Source of the DNA: Paenibacillus pabuli
Lineage (GTDB): Bacteria; Bacillota; Bacilli; Paenibacillales; Paenibacillaceae
NCBI RefSeq assembly: GCF_039831995.1
Contig: NZ_JBDOIO010000003.1
Span: forward strand, 868,001 to 932,000
Reading direction: 5' to 3'
Length of the DNA stretch: 64,000 nucleotides
Part shown: piece by piece, positions 35,238 through 44,748 of the stretch
Layout of the letters: each line of letters opens with the position of its first letter
Numbering within the stretch: position 1 is the stretch's first letter
Program-made: the position numbers and the translations under genes
Notes under the pieces: model-generated
Database searches by the model: none
What the model saw: the letters and a program-made list of their open reading frames with translations, nothing else
What the model was told of the DNA's origin: nothing

Positions 35238-36518
35238 CTACAGCACTTTCCAATGAATTCCGCCATCTATGGTTTGCAGAAGCAGAGACCTCTTGGTATC
35301 CGTATTCTCTACCAGAATCCAGCCCAGTTTGGAGGAAACCATCTGCAGCTTCACGATCTCCGGATAATCCTCCAGGATACCGTCCAAAACTTTACTGCCC
35401 GGCAGTGCCTTCCAGCTTTTTCCCGAATCCTTGGTCTGGTAAGTTGTCCCAGACTGAACGACCCAGCCTTCTGAAGCATTCATGAAAGCGGGAGTCAGGT
35501 TACGATTGATCCCCTTCTGCTTGTTCAGGCCGAATGTCGATAACGTCCAACTCTTACCGCCGTCATCTGTGAAGAATCCGTGGAACTTGGTATAATCCCC
35601 GCTGGAGCAGGATAAAGGCATCCAAGCTCCCTTCGCTTCTCGTCCAAAAAACTGAGGTGAACCAATGTTGAAATTGCCACATCCATTGAAGTCATCCCGG
35701 TCAAAAAATGTAGGCCCAGTCTTCCAGTTTTCTCCGCCATCCGTGGTAACATACAGTTTCGGAGTTCCAAATTCAAGAGCTGTCAAGAAGCCGTGTTTCG
35801 GATCTGAAAAAGTCAGGCCAGTTGTATATCCGCGTGTCGGAATCTCCGTCGAAGCCGGCTTATCATCCTCATCACTGGACGACATCTCCTTCCAGGTGAT
35901 CCCCCCATCCTCGGTGACATACAGCTTTTTATCCTGTTTCCCGATCGAAGTATCCACCGTAGTCAGAATCCAGCCTTTCTCTGGAGATACAAAGGAGATG
36001 GCTGTGACTTTGTCTGTCTTGGACAAGGAGGACAAGCTCCAGCTTACTCCCCCGTTATTCGTGCGTAAGACCATCGTGTCGGTTCCACCCATTCCTTCAC
36101 GAACAATCCATCCATGAGTACGATCTACAAAATAAATGCTCTGCCCATACTGCGGGTTGGCCGGAAATTGTACATTCTCCGAAGGTGAAATATTCGTCCA
36201 GGTTACGCCCTGATCCTGAGTGTAATACAAACGCAGTGCGTTTCTCGTAACACCCCATGCCAATCCTCCATTGTCATTAAGCAGCTGGAAGTCGGTCAGA
36301 CGTGTCTGGATCTGGTATTCCGCCGTATCTGCAGCAGTCTGCGTACTGTTCTCCGGAGGAACAACCGTTAACGTCTGTCCGGTATTTACGATCTCTTCCT
36401 GCTCTTGGGGCGGTTCTGCCACCGGGGTCTGACCTGAGTCGGTGCAGGCAGCCAGTAGAGCAGCTATTCCTATAGACAGCAATGCTGTCTGCGCGATTTT
36501 GGTCCATTGCAAACGCAA
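35238..36518 (-). CDS. Asp-box (BNR/Ycf48-like) beta-propeller lipoprotein
   Basis: A 426-residue lipoprotein. Starting at the TTG at 36518 (GAGAGGTG upstream) gives a textbook lipoprotein signal, MRLQWTKIAQTALLSIGIAA then LLAAC lipobox; starting at the far upstream end of the open frame would put 33 extra charged residues before it. Seven Asp-box repeats follow (TQDQGVTW, TNNGGVSW, TEDGGITW, TTDGGENW, TDDGGKSW, TKDSGKSW, TIDGGIHW), implying a seven-bladed propeller outside the membrane. Relatives include Ycf48-like and sialidase-like proteins; no enzymatic residues stand out. Confidence 0.82.
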   Translation of the reverse strand: MRLQWTKIAQTALLSIGIAALLAACTDSGQTPVAEPPQEQEEIVNTGQTLTVVPPENSTQTAADTAEYQIQTRLTDFQLLNDNGGLAWGVTRNALRLYYTQDQGVTWTNISPSENVQFPANPQYGQSIYFVDRTHGWIVREGMGGTDTMVLRTNNGGVSWSLSSLSKTDKVTAISFVSPEKGWILTTVDTSIGKQDKKLYVTEDGGITWKEMSSSDEDDKPASTEIPTRGYTTGLTFSDPKHGFLTALEFGTPKLYVTTDGGENWKTGPTFFDRDDFNGCGNFNIGSPQFFGREAKGAWMPLSCSSGDYTKFHGFFTDDGGKSWTLSTFGLNKQKGINRNLTPAFMNASEGWVVQSGTTYQTKDSGKSWKALPGSKVLDGILEDYPEIVKLQMVSSKLGWILVENTDTKRSLLLQTIDGGIHWKVL

Positions 36519-36827
36519 GTGGAGTTCACCTCTCTCATCCAATAGCAGGCGCGCATGCCTGTCCAATCGGTATACATTTTTACGATTCATTCGAATCCAC
36601 TTCTCCCATTCTACCACAAACCATGTCGAAAAGGCTCATCTTGGGTAATAGGGTATCGGGAGGTAAGCCGAAACATGTACTCGTTCCATGGTTGGATACC
36701 CATGCCGTACTTTCGACTCAATCTTCCTTAAACAGACAACTAAAGTGAAAAAGTTTATAGACATCGCTTCCTTTTCAAACATTTATACCTTAATATGGAT
36801 GGAAGTCTACCCCAAAAAGGAGAGGAT

Positions 36828-37763
36828 ATGAACATGGTAAACAGTGCATTGCTTAAACCAAGTCGCGTAGTCATTATTGGCATGGGCGCGGTGGGAACAA
36901 CAACGGGATATACGCTGATGTTAAGACAGCGCTCATCCGAGTTGGTATTTGTGGATGTGAATCATGATAAGGCTACAGGCGAAATGCTGGATATGAACCA
37001 CGGGCTACCATTTACCGGAGGCGTCAAAGTATGGGCTGGTGACTACTCGGACTGCAAAGACGCAGACATCATTATCATTACAGCCGGAGCTTCCCAGAAG
37101 CCTGGTGAAACCCGCATTGATCTGCTGAAGAAAAATGCAAGCATTTTCAAAGATATCATTGAACGGATTACCGAAGTGAATTCTCACGGTATTTTGCTCA
37201 TAGCCACCAATCCTGTAGACATATTGTCATATACGTCCTGGAAACAGAGCGGCTGGCCTGCTTCACGAGTAATTGGGTCCGGTACCCTGCTGGACAGCGC
37301 GCGCTTTCGCTACCTGATTGGTAAAAACAAAGGCATTGATCCTCGCAGCATTCATGCGCACATTATCGGGGAACACGGTGATTCCGAAGTACCGGTATGG
37401 AGCCTTGCTAACGTGGCAGGAACCGATCTCGAACTGGATGAGGCAACGCAGCAGGACATTTTTGATCGTACCAAAAATGCAGCTTATGAGATTATTAATG
37501 CCAAAGGAGCCACTTCCTATGCAATCGCGCTTGCTTTGGATCGCATTGTAGCAGCCATTTTGGGTAACGAAGGTTCCGTACTGAACGTTTCCACATTGCT
37601 GGAAGATTACAATGGCGTATCGGATGTTTATCTGGGTGTTCCTTGTGTAGTCGATCGCAATGGTGTGCGTGAGATATTGCCGCTTCCACTGAACGAGACA
37701 GAGAAAGTCGCTTTCCAGGCTTCAGCAAACAAATTAAAGGAACAGATTGCCGGATTGGAATAA
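36828..37763 (+). CDS. ldh: L-lactate dehydrogenase
   Basis: A 311-residue NAD-dependent L-lactate dehydrogenase that reduces pyruvate during fermentation. Motifs: GMGAVGTTTGYTLM (Rossmann), VDVNHDKATGEMLDMNHG, ITAGASQKPGETRIDLL with the substrate arginine, NPVDILSY and the catalytic histidine in HIIGEHGDSEVPVWS. The sequence is LDH rather than MDH by the GEHGDS context and length. AAAGGAGAGG precedes the ATG at 36828. The gene is divergent from the lipoprotein gene and ends in a clear terminator. Confidence 0.93.
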   Translation: MNMVNSALLKPSRVVIIGMGAVGTTTGYTLMLRQRSSELVFVDVNHDKATGEMLDMNHGLPFTGGVKVWAGDYSDCKDADIIIITAGASQKPGETRIDLLKKNASIFKDIIERITEVNSHGILLIATNPVDILSYTSWKQSGWPASRVIGSGTLLDSARFRYLIGKNKGIDPRSIHAHIIGEHGDSEVPVWSLANVAGTDLELDEATQQDIFDRTKNAAYEIINAKGATSYAIALALDRIVAAILGNEGSVLNVSTLLEDYNGVSDVYLGVPCVVDRNGVREILPLPLNETEKVAFQASANKLKEQIAGLE

Positions 37764-37784
37764 TGTCATTATTTTAATATAACC

Positions 37785-37830
37785 AAAGGACCATCTTGAT
37801 CATGTATAATGCTGATTCGGATGGTCCTTT
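37785..37830 (+). terminator. Terminator after ldh
   Basis: AAAGGACCATC / GATGGTCCTTT with a 24-base loop, 22 bp past the ldh stop. Confidence 0.75.
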
Positions 37831-37997
37831 CGTATGTATTAAATAGTATCTGCCTGGAAGTAGTCCGATGACCGCTTTTATTTACATAATATTTATTATG
37901 TTTTATTATTCTATTTAATAATTTTTTATTTTATATATTCATTGTATCCTTCCACTAAACCAGAATCACTTCTTTCAAATCATCGAATAACAAAAAA

Positions 37998-38031
37998 AAC
38001 AACTAATGAATCTACGGATTCATTAGTTGTT
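37998..38031 (-). terminator. Terminator after chrA
   Basis: AACAACTAATGAATC / GATTCATTAGTTGTT, followed by TTTTTTTG on the minus strand, beginning right at the chrA stop. Confidence 0.85.
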
Positions 38032-38032
38032 T

Positions 38033-39247
38033 CTAAATTAGTTCAAACACCATACCACCTATAATTCCGGCAATGACAATGAACCATGGCGGACACTTCC
38101 AGAAAACAAGCATGATAAAGAGAATGCATACCAACGAAAAATCAGCAGGCGACTTAACGGCTGTCGTCCATAACGGCTGATAGAGAGCTGCCAGAAGAAT
38201 ACCAACGACCGCAGCATTGATTCCAGCCAGTGCCGCTTGCATATGCTGATTTTTGCGGAGGGAGCTCCAAAAAGGGAGCGTACCGATGATGAGCAAAAAA
38301 GCAGGCAAAAAAATGGCTACCGTCGCAATAATCGCCCCTGATAATCCCATTGTGATTGCTCCGAGATAAGCAGCAAAAGTGAACAATGGTCCTGGTACTG
38401 CCTGCGTTGCCCCATATCCAGCCAGAAAATCTTCTTTACTCAATAACCCCCTGGGTACCAGTTCCTGCTCCAGAAGTGGCAAAACGACGTGCCCTCCACC
38501 AAAGACCAGTGAACCGGATCTGTACATGGAATCGAATAAGGATAACCACTCAATCCCTGTAACTTGTCGCAATATCGGTAGTGCTAGGAACAGACCAAAA
38601 AAGGTAGTTAAGCACATTACGGCGACTGTTCGACTTATCGGGACAACAAAATCAGGAACTTGCAGGGCAGCTGATTTCCTATACAACCATAAACCAATCA
38701 ATCCTGCTGATAAGATAAGAACGATTTGACTGTATACAGCAGTCCATAATAAAGCAATTGTAGCAGTCAACACAGCGAGCGTAACCCTCATTTTATCAGG
38801 CGTTAATTTTTGACCCATTCCCAGAATCGCTTGAGCGACAATCGTAACAGCTACAATCTTCAAACCGTTTAGCCATCCGGAATTACTTATATCATAATCC
38901 TTCAATAGGAAAGCAAACAACACCAAAGCAATCACTGAAGGAAGTGTAAACCCGATCCAGGCGATCAGGCCTCCAATAATACCTGCACGAATTACACCGA
39001 TTCCAATCCCAACCTGACTACTTGCCGGACCAGGAAGAAACTGACACAGCGCCACAAGATCCGCATAACTCCGCTCATCCATCCATTGGCGCTTGCGTAC
39101 GTATTCATTGTGAAAATAACCCAAATGTGCAGTAGGTCCTCCAAAGGAAGTCAATCCAAGTTTACTTGACACCAGGAGCAATTCCCATAGAGATGCTATT
39201 TTCCCTTGTGGCCCGTCCATCCTCGGTGTGTCTTTGTTCCCTCCCAT
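38033..39247 (-). CDS. chrA: Chromate transporter (full-length ChrA)
   Basis: A 404-residue CHR-superfamily membrane protein with two homologous halves of about six helices. Half 1 has KLGLTSFGGPTAHLGYF, LVALCQFLPGPASSQVGIGIG; half 2 has MYRSGSLVFGGGHVVLPLLEQE and YGATQAVPGPLFTFAAYLGA. These are the family signature motifs. Family members export chromate or oxyanions; physiological substrate unknown. GGAGAG precedes the ATG. It lies 18 bp after the recombinase gene on the same strand and may be cotranscribed with it. Confidence 0.9.
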   Translation of the reverse strand: MGGNKDTPRMDGPQGKIASLWELLLVSSKLGLTSFGGPTAHLGYFHNEYVRKRQWMDERSYADLVALCQFLPGPASSQVGIGIGVIRAGIIGGLIAWIGFTLPSVIALVLFAFLLKDYDISNSGWLNGLKIVAVTIVAQAILGMGQKLTPDKMRVTLAVLTATIALLWTAVYSQIVLILSAGLIGLWLYRKSAALQVPDFVVPISRTVAVMCLTTFFGLFLALPILRQVTGIEWLSLFDSMYRSGSLVFGGGHVVLPLLEQELVPRGLLSKEDFLAGYGATQAVPGPLFTFAAYLGAITMGLSGAIIATVAIFLPAFLLIIGTLPFWSSLRKNQHMQAALAGINAAVVGILLAALYQPLWTTAVKSPADFSLVCILFIMLVFWKCPPWFIVIAGIIGGMVFELI

Positions 39248-39265
39248 TTCTCACATCTCTCCTAA

Positions 39266-40222
39266 TCATGAGGTGGTTGTGACACCTACGAACTCTGGAA
39301 GTTTGACGTCCAGCAGAGCCATCGCTTCTTCCTTCTCCCGGCTGGTGACGTGCGTATATACAGTTGTGGTTTGAATCGATGCGTGACCGAGCAGTTCCTG
39401 GACGGTACGCAGGTCAGCGCCACGCCGCAGCATCATGGTTGCAAACGAGTGTCGAAGCTTGTGGCTCGAATAGTGCAAACGCTGATGAGTCGGAGACTCC
39501 TGCTGGAAACGTTCGAAGGTTTCTGTGGATATGAGCTGGATACTGCGAATGGATAATCGCTTCCCTTTTTGCGAAACAAACAACGCTTCTTCCTTGGCCC
39601 GCCATGGAGACAAACGCTCTTCAACAGCCAAGGATAACAGCTCCGCAACCATCTCCGGAACAGGAAGTGTGCGCCATTTACGGCCTTTACCGAAGACATC
39701 CAGCGTGCGCCGCTCTACATTATAATCTTTGCAGTTAAGCGCGTGGACTTCACCAACCCGCAGTCCCATATAGCCCATTAACAAAAAGATCGCGAGATTA
39801 CGCTTGCGATATTTTCCCTCTACCGATTGCAAAAATCGCTCCAGACCGCTCTCATCCAGAAAGACTGGGGCTCGGTTTTTCTCGGTTTTGGACTTTTTGA
39901 TCCCTGCTGCCGGATTATTCGTTAACACTTCTAATTCAATCAGTGACTTAAAAAAGCAATTTACCGCTGCATGTTTGCGGTTTCTCGTAGCATCACTAAC
40001 TCCCCGTTCGCGGGCACGCGACAGAAATGACAAGACATGCAGCTTTTTCACCTGCTCCAGCGACTTTCCATGAATAGAATCGAGAAATTCGGCAACGTCA
40101 CCGGTGTATGATTTGACGGTGTGTCCCGTGTATCCGGCGTCTTTCATCCATATATGAAAAGCTTCAAGTTCATCAGCGTATTGCTCCTGAATTTCCTCGC
40201 TCATCATCTGTTTCGTCACCAC
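39266..40222 (-). CDS. Tyrosine recombinase/integrase (XerD-like)
   Basis: A 318-residue site-specific recombinase. The N-terminal SAM-like DNA-binding domain (about 15-105, [28 protein letters not shown]) leads to the catalytic domain with Arg in [13 protein letters not shown], Lys in [36 protein letters not shown] and the nucleophile Tyr in TVYTHVT. All catalytic residues are present. The start at a GTG lacks a good ribosome binding site, so the true start may differ. No element ends, excisionase or att repeats were seen nearby, so it looks like a solitary Xer-like gene or relic of an element. Confidence 0.85.
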   Translation of the reverse strand: MVTKQMMSEEIQEQYADELEAFHIWMKDAGYTGHTVKSYTGDVAEFLDSIHGKSLEQVKKLHVLSFLSRARERGVSDATRNRKHAAVNCFFKSLIELEVLTNNPAAGIKKSKTEKNRAPVFLDESGLERFLQSVEGKYRKRNLAIFLLMGYMGLRVGEVHALNCKDYNVERRTLDVFGKGRKWRTLPVPEMVAELLSLAVEERLSPWRAKEEALFVSQKGKRLSIRSIQLISTETFERFQQESPTHQRLHYSSHKLRHSFATMMLRRGADLRTVQELLGHASIQTTTVYTHVTSREKEEAMALLDVKLPEFVGVTTTS

Positions 40223-40296
40223 GATTCGTTATTAGTGTATAAGTAAGACCAGACAACGCTGCTCACTTCATTCTCATAATCTAAACTTCGTTTCAT

Positions 40297-41370
40297 TTAA
40301 TCAACAATGACCACGTCAATCAGTGGACTGATTTCCTTCGGACGACCTTCACTGCGAGTAAGTACAAATGATGGCAGCGGATTTTCGTACAAACCGTTAA
40401 CAGACTCGCAGATCTGTACATAGAGGTCCATATGCAAAGTCTCACCTTCCCCTGATACATCAATCAAAGGCCAATCTTTCTCGGCACATGCCGGCCAGTT
40501 GGCCAGTTCATGAGCAGGTACGATGCTTAACTGCTGTACAGCCGGAGCAATCCGGTAAACTCCTCTGAACTCAGGCTCCTCACCAAGTTTGTCTACGGCA
40601 AGTGTTGAGGACGCTTGCTTGTCGGGTGCAGAGTAGAGTGAGTAACACCACGGAGACACCCTCCATGCAATAGCCATGAGCCCTTCATCTAGTAAAGTGT
40701 CCGAAAGGTCACCCTCTCCGAATTGTTCAATCAAGTTATGATTACCAGAACCAATAAGTTCTTCCACTCGTTTCGACATACGTGGTAGATCCGCTAATAT
40801 AAATCCACCACGACCATAACCGTCAAATACATGATGATTCCTGCCCCATTTGGATGAAACGGCAGATTGATGCTGAATCGCTTCTGATGGAAATAACGTC
40901 ATGCATACCGTAACGACCTGTGAGTATTTTACCATGGCTTCTTGTTCAGGCTCCAGTGGGCCTTCTGCAATCCGGGGTGTTTTCAGGTGCAATGAAATCC
41001 GAAGTTCATAGTCACCTTTTGTAAAATCGGCCCATCCCCATTGAACAGGCTGTTCGACACTTTCTATGGAGCTCAATGAAATCGTGCTCTCAGGTTTCAA
41101 AGAAACAGAATATTGAACGGAACCAAGCTCCTGACCATATATGATCGCAGCGTCATCCCGGTGGATCGGTGCATCAAGCTGCTGTGCAATGACGGATACC
41201 TTGCGTCCATCTTTCAACTTGCGATCAGGGTCTATTTCCAACTGAAAGACGTCCTTCTCCTCAGGGTGTGAGATAGTCACCTTCGCCTCTGCAAGTACGC
41301 TAGAGTCTGCTAGTGCAAATCCGAAATTCGGATTTCGGTGAAGCTGATTGATATGTATTGGTGTGTTCAT
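40297..41370 (-). CDS. Conserved protein of unknown function
   Basis: A 357-residue soluble protein without signal peptide or membrane helices; I recognise no domain. It is rich in beta-type alternation in the first half (AEAKVTISHPEEKDVFQLEI, DYELRISLHLKTP) and has an aromatic stretch in the middle (AIAWRVSPWCYSLYSAPD). GAGAGGGG precedes the ATG at 41370. It is separated from the recombinase by 74 bp on the same strand. It reads as an intact, normally coding gene. Confidence 0.65.
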   Translation of the reverse strand: MNTPIHINQLHRNPNFGFALADSSVLAEAKVTISHPEEKDVFQLEIDPDRKLKDGRKVSVIAQQLDAPIHRDDAAIIYGQELGSVQYSVSLKPESTISLSSIESVEQPVQWGWADFTKGDYELRISLHLKTPRIAEGPLEPEQEAMVKYSQVVTVCMTLFPSEAIQHQSAVSSKWGRNHHVFDGYGRGGFILADLPRMSKRVEELIGSGNHNLIEQFGEGDLSDTLLDEGLMAIAWRVSPWCYSLYSAPDKQASSTLAVDKLGEEPEFRGVYRIAPAVQQLSIVPAHELANWPACAEKDWPLIDVSGEGETLHMDLYVQICESVNGLYENPLPSFVLTRSEGRPKEISPLIDVVIVD

Positions 41371-41549
41371 GATACATCCCCTCTCCTATGTCTGATGGCA
41401 TGTCACATCCCTCAATATATTTCATAATTGAATTGACCGCAACCCCGACTGATATGGTCGAGAATGAACATGTCCTTTAATAGATACCCGAAATTATAGC
41501 TTAAGCCAACCTTCTTTCCTCGTTTTCCCCTTCAATTTAAAATAGAAAA

Positions 41550-41586
41550 CCCCATACTGCCCTAGCGTTAGCCATGCATTATGGGG
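41550..41586 (-). terminator. Terminator after the broken permease gene
   Basis: CCCCATAaTGC / GCAgTATGGGG on the minus strand followed by TTTTCTATTTT. It has survived although the gene it served is broken. Confidence 0.75.
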
Positions 41587-41637
41587 TAGTGAATCCAGCA
41601 AGAATATTTAGTGGCAATTAGCAACTCTGTTTATTTC

Positions 41638-42694
41638 TTATTTCCCTTTGGCTTGATCAGCTGCTGATCCCTGCCGTAGAGGATTCACGTGACTGTAATG
41701 TCGACCATACGTGGAATAAATGATTAATCCGATAACCAGCCAAGCGAAAAACGTGATCCATGTCAGAGCAGCAAGGCGTGTCATGAGATACACACAACCG
41801 ATTGCGCTAAGAATCGGAATCCAGGGAACAATAGGTACCTTGAAGCCGCGTTTGAGATCAGGGTTGTTTTTCCGAAGAACGATAATGCCCAGAATCACGA
41901 CGGCGAATGCAAACAATGTACCGATGTTGGTAAGCTCAGCCAAATGGCCCAGTGAGATGAAACCTGAGAATAACGCAATGATGATCCCTGCCACCCATGT
42001 ACCTGTTGCCGGCGTTTGGCTTTTACCACTGATCTTCGAGAACACCGGTGAGAGCAATCCGTCACGTGACATGGAATATAATAGTCGGGTCTGCCCATAC
42101 ATCATGACGAGCAAAACGGTAGTTATCCCGGTAATTGCTCCAAGGCCACAATCCAGGATAGACCGTGCAGATTCACGAATTCAAACGCAAAAGCAACCGG
42201 GTCGCTAACATTCAGCATGTGGAAAGGCACGAGGCCTGTCAAAATCAATGATCCTGGGGTAACTGCAATCCGAAGCCTGACAGCAGCGACTGAAAATACC
42301 CGGACCATCCGCTGGCCACGGCTGCGCTCGCAAATCCATACTCCAGGATCAGATCCCAACCAAGGATCCAGGCCATGATTTCACCAAAGGCGGTGTAACT
42401 ATACGTGTATGCACTGCCTGAACCAGGTACGCTGGATGCAAATTCGGAATAAAAAAGTGCAGCGAATGCACAGATGATGCCTGCAAGCAAAAAAGAGAGC
42501 ACTAATCCAGGACCTGCATATTTTGCCGCTGAGACTCCTGTTAGTACAAAAATTCCCGTACCAATAATTGCTCCAACTCTTAGAGTGGTTAAGTCCAAAG
42601 GACCAAGCACCCTCTTTAGCACACTGCTGTTTTCTTCCCCGTAGGCAATTGGCTTTTTCCGAAGCAGCGAAGATCGTTTCTGGTTCTCTGACAT
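41638..42694 (-). pseudogene. Amino acid permease (APC family, YfnA-like), deleted and frameshifted
   Basis: Three frames together spell a cationic amino acid transporter. The first (42694-42245) has MSENQKRSS, LTTLRVGAIIGTGIFVLTG, SGSAYTYSYTAFGE and ends after LLSGFGLQLPQ. The second (to about 42148) resumes at GSLILTGLVPFHMLNVSDPVAF, which in full-length relatives lies about 150 residues later, so roughly 450 bp are missing at about 42250. The third (from about 42148) reads ITTVLLVMMYGQTRLLYSMSRDGLL to the end; the shift is one missing G in TTGGAGCA. Both lesions would have to be real to break it; the large deletion alone removes several membrane helices. The ribosome binding site and terminator remain. 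Confidence 0.85.
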
Positions 42695-42700
42695 AAACAT

Positions 42701-42938
42701 GTTCCTCTCATTACGAACGTAGATTGAAGTATACCTTCATATCTGCTTCATTCTCGATCTGTTCTATAAAAAAGTCGTTTGTTCTATCTTACCGGTCACC
42801 TACAAAAATCAATCGTATCCTACACGCTGTGGCGTTACTACGCTAAATTTTTATGATTACTGTACTATTTTGTGCTTTTAAGGCGAATAATATCGTGAAC
42901 TGATGGTTAACTTGCAAAATGAAAATCGATATAAAACA
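42701..42938. other. Intergenic region upstream of the broken permease
   Basis: An AT-rich gap that probably held the permease promoter. No ORF with a ribosome binding site, no RNA motif and no repeat were recognised. Confidence 0.4.
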
Positions 42939-42972
42939 AAACTGCGCATAATTTATATTATGCGCAGTTTTT
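42939..42972. terminator. Bidirectional terminator hairpin
   Basis: AAACTGCGCATAA / TTATGCGCAGTTT with T-tracts on both strands. It lies between the permease relic and the CGNR gene and would stop transcripts from either side. Confidence 0.75.
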
Positions 42973-43115
42973 TAACACCTTATTTTCGCTCGCTTTTATC
43001 ATTAATGCGTTGTTATATGCATTATTGAAAATGTGGGCTATTTTCGTCTATTTTCACTGTCCTTAACCTGCAAAAGCTGTCTTAAACAAGGGATTAAACG
43101 TTATACCGCGACAAA

Positions 43116-43137
43116 GAGCCACATCCATAGATGCGGC
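43116..43137 (-). terminator. Hairpin after the CGNR gene
   Basis: AGCCGCATC / GATGTGGCT on the minus strand, followed by CTTTG, 47 bp past the stop. A weak terminator. Confidence 0.5.
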
Positions 43138-43183
43138 TTTCTCTCTTGTTTTAAGGAATGACATTACATCCTGTACGGTAAGG

Positions 43184-43741
43184 TCACTTTTTTCGCTCTG
43201 CTTTTCGCTTGGCCCGAAACCGTCTTACCTTCATCAGATTTCCGCACATTTTGTCATCACAATATTTCTGAGTACGACTTCGTGTATCATCATAGAAGAT
43301 CCAGCGGCAGTCCGTATTGTCACAGATTCGAATTCTCGCTGCCTCTCCTTCTGCAAGTGTTATTGCAAAATCAGCTGCGACCTCTGCCATAATCTGCTGC
43401 CACTCTGTGCCGACTGAAATCCACTCCACTTCCAGCTTCTGCTCAACAAAAGTCAGTTCTCGATACCCGCGGCCTTTCTCCATGATAGCGTTAAGCCATT
43501 TTCGGTTCTCATCTGTTAATAATGCTCCATGAGATAGCTCGGTTGCCAAAGCATGTAATTCATTTCTAAGTATTCTCATCGAGTTCTCTTCCTCCATTGA
43601 AGCAGGTATGGCAGCCTGCAGGCTCCACCTTTCCAGAAAGCGTTGCTGCCACTCAGGCTTCGCTAATCGATCCTCTGACCGCTCTCCCCCGCGCCAATCG
43701 TGGTAATCACTGTTTACAAAATCCGTCCAAAGTCTGTCCAT
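43184..43741 (-). CDS. CGNR zinc-finger protein (ABATE-type regulator)
   Basis: A 185-residue protein with an N-terminal helical ABATE-like domain (about 1-130) and a C-terminal CGNR zinc finger: IRICDNTDCRWIFYDD, then RTQKYCDDKMCGNLMKVRRFRAK. The four cysteines and the CGN..KVRRFR end are the family signature. Such proteins are thought to bind DNA as stress-linked regulators. It is divergent from the DinB-like gene, with an inverted repeat in the shared 130-bp gap, suggesting it controls that gene and itself. Confidence 0.85.
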   Translation of the reverse strand: MDRLWTDFVNSDYHDWRGGERSEDRLAKPEWQQRFLERWSLQAAIPASMEEENSMRILRNELHALATELSHGALLTDENRKWLNAIMEKGRGYRELTFVEQKLEVEWISVGTEWQQIMAEVAADFAITLAEGEAARIRICDNTDCRWIFYDDTRSRTQKYCDDKMCGNLMKVRRFRAKRKAERKK

Positions 43742-43805
43742 TCGTACCTCCGAAAAGTGTAACTATCTATATATAAAAATGATGGTTACAAAAATCAGTA
43801 ATTGT

Positions 43806-43822
43806 GTTACATTAATTGTAAC
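43806..43822. promoter_or_regulatory. Inverted repeat GTTACA-N5-TGTAAC, candidate operator
   Basis: A perfect 6-bp inverted repeat with a 5-bp spacer in the gap between the divergent CGNR and DinB-like genes. Extra half-sites GTAAC at 43759-43763 and GTTAC at 43785-43789 and 43844-43848 lie in the same gap. Such clustering suggests a binding site for the adjacent regulator; no binding data are known to me. Confidence 0.5.
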
Positions 43823-43871
43823 TACTTTGAACAACTTTAGCTAGTTACCATGTATTCAGGGAGGTATATTA

Positions 43872-44369
43872 ATGAATACCACGGCAACAGATCTATTGCT
43901 CATTCAGAAAGATAGTACCTGGGATCAGATTGATTGGATCGTCCCTTTGTCAAAAGCGATTGAAGGACTGACAGCCGAACAGGCGGCCTGGGTTCCTCCG
44001 TCCGGTGGATTAAGCATCTGGCAGATGGTCAACCATATGTATTATTACAACAATCGTTTGTTAAGTCGGCTTGAAGGGACTACACCTTCTCAACCTCCAG
44101 CTGAAAGCAATGTTTCCACTTTTGGCGACCCTGGGGAGCCGAAGAACTACGATGGATGGAATCATCTTGTGCAAGAACTCAATACAGTGGCTGCAGGGCT
44201 TCGTGAAAAAATAGCCTCTTTACAGCCATCGGATCTGGAAGCTTCATATATGGACACAGCGGAAAAGTGGGGACACGAACTCGCCCGCTGGGTGCTTCAC
44301 GATGCTTATCACGCCGGCCAGATTGTGCTTCTGCGCAGGCAGCAAGGAAGCTGGAATATCATTTTCTAA
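43872..44369 (+). CDS. DinB-like (DinB_2) domain protein
   Basis: A 165-residue four-helix-bundle protein of the DinB/YfiT superfamily. Helix 2 has WQMVNHMYYYNNRLLSRL with a metal-type histidine, and the end has HELARWVLHDAYHAGQIVLLRRQQG with the HxxxH pair, so the three-histidine metal site is complete. Members include thiol-S-transferases such as bacillithiol-dependent enzymes; the exact reaction is not evident. GGGAGG precedes the ATG. It is divergent from the CGNR regulator. Confidence 0.85.
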   Translation: MNTTATDLLLIQKDSTWDQIDWIVPLSKAIEGLTAEQAAWVPPSGGLSIWQMVNHMYYYNNRLLSRLEGTTPSQPPAESNVSTFGDPGEPKNYDGWNHLVQELNTVAAGLREKIASLQPSDLEASYMDTAEKWGHELARWVLHDAYHAGQIVLLRRQQGSWNIIF

Positions 44370-44455
44370 AAAAATTGCTTGAACTGCTAGCGCTTACAGG
44401 AATAAGATGAACTTATTAAAGTTACAACTTGTACAATAACCTATAAATTGAATAG

Positions 44456-44600
44456 GATCTTCGGGGTAGGGTGCAATTCCCAACCGGCGGTGATGTTCCT
44501 TCTGGAACCAGCCCGCGACTCGCTGTTGACTGCTTAGGGTAACAGCGACTGACTTGGTGTGACTCCAAGGCCGACGGTACAGTCCGGATGAGAGAAGATC
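44456..44600 (+). ncRNA. FMN riboswitch (RFN element)
   Basis: All conserved blocks of the RFN element are present in order: GATCTTC (P1), GGGGTAGGGTGCAATTCCC, AACCGGCGGTGATG, AGCCCGCGA, a variable arm, TGACTTGGTGTGACTCCAAG, GCCGACGGTACAGTCCGGATG and the closing GAGAGAAGATC that pairs with P1. It binds FMN and, with the terminator at 44660-44698, should shut off the downstream EamA transporter gene when flavin is plentiful. Confidence 0.97.
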
Positions 44601-44659
44601 AACACATGACATACCGCTTATTGGGAAGGTTTCTTACCTGACGATATGTTCATGGATGA

Positions 44660-44698
44660 GCCCCCGTTTATTTGGTGTATGCCAAAACGGGGGCTTTT
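44660..44698 (+). terminator. Riboswitch expression-platform terminator
   Basis: GCCCCCGTTT / AAACGGGGGC followed by TTTTG, 60 bases after the aptamer and 50 bases before the transporter start. It is the likely FMN-controlled terminator. Confidence 0.9.
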
Positions 44699-44748
44699 GT
44701 CGATTTTGCCAACTGAAGATTCCGTGTTCTGACGAAGGAGTCCTGAAT

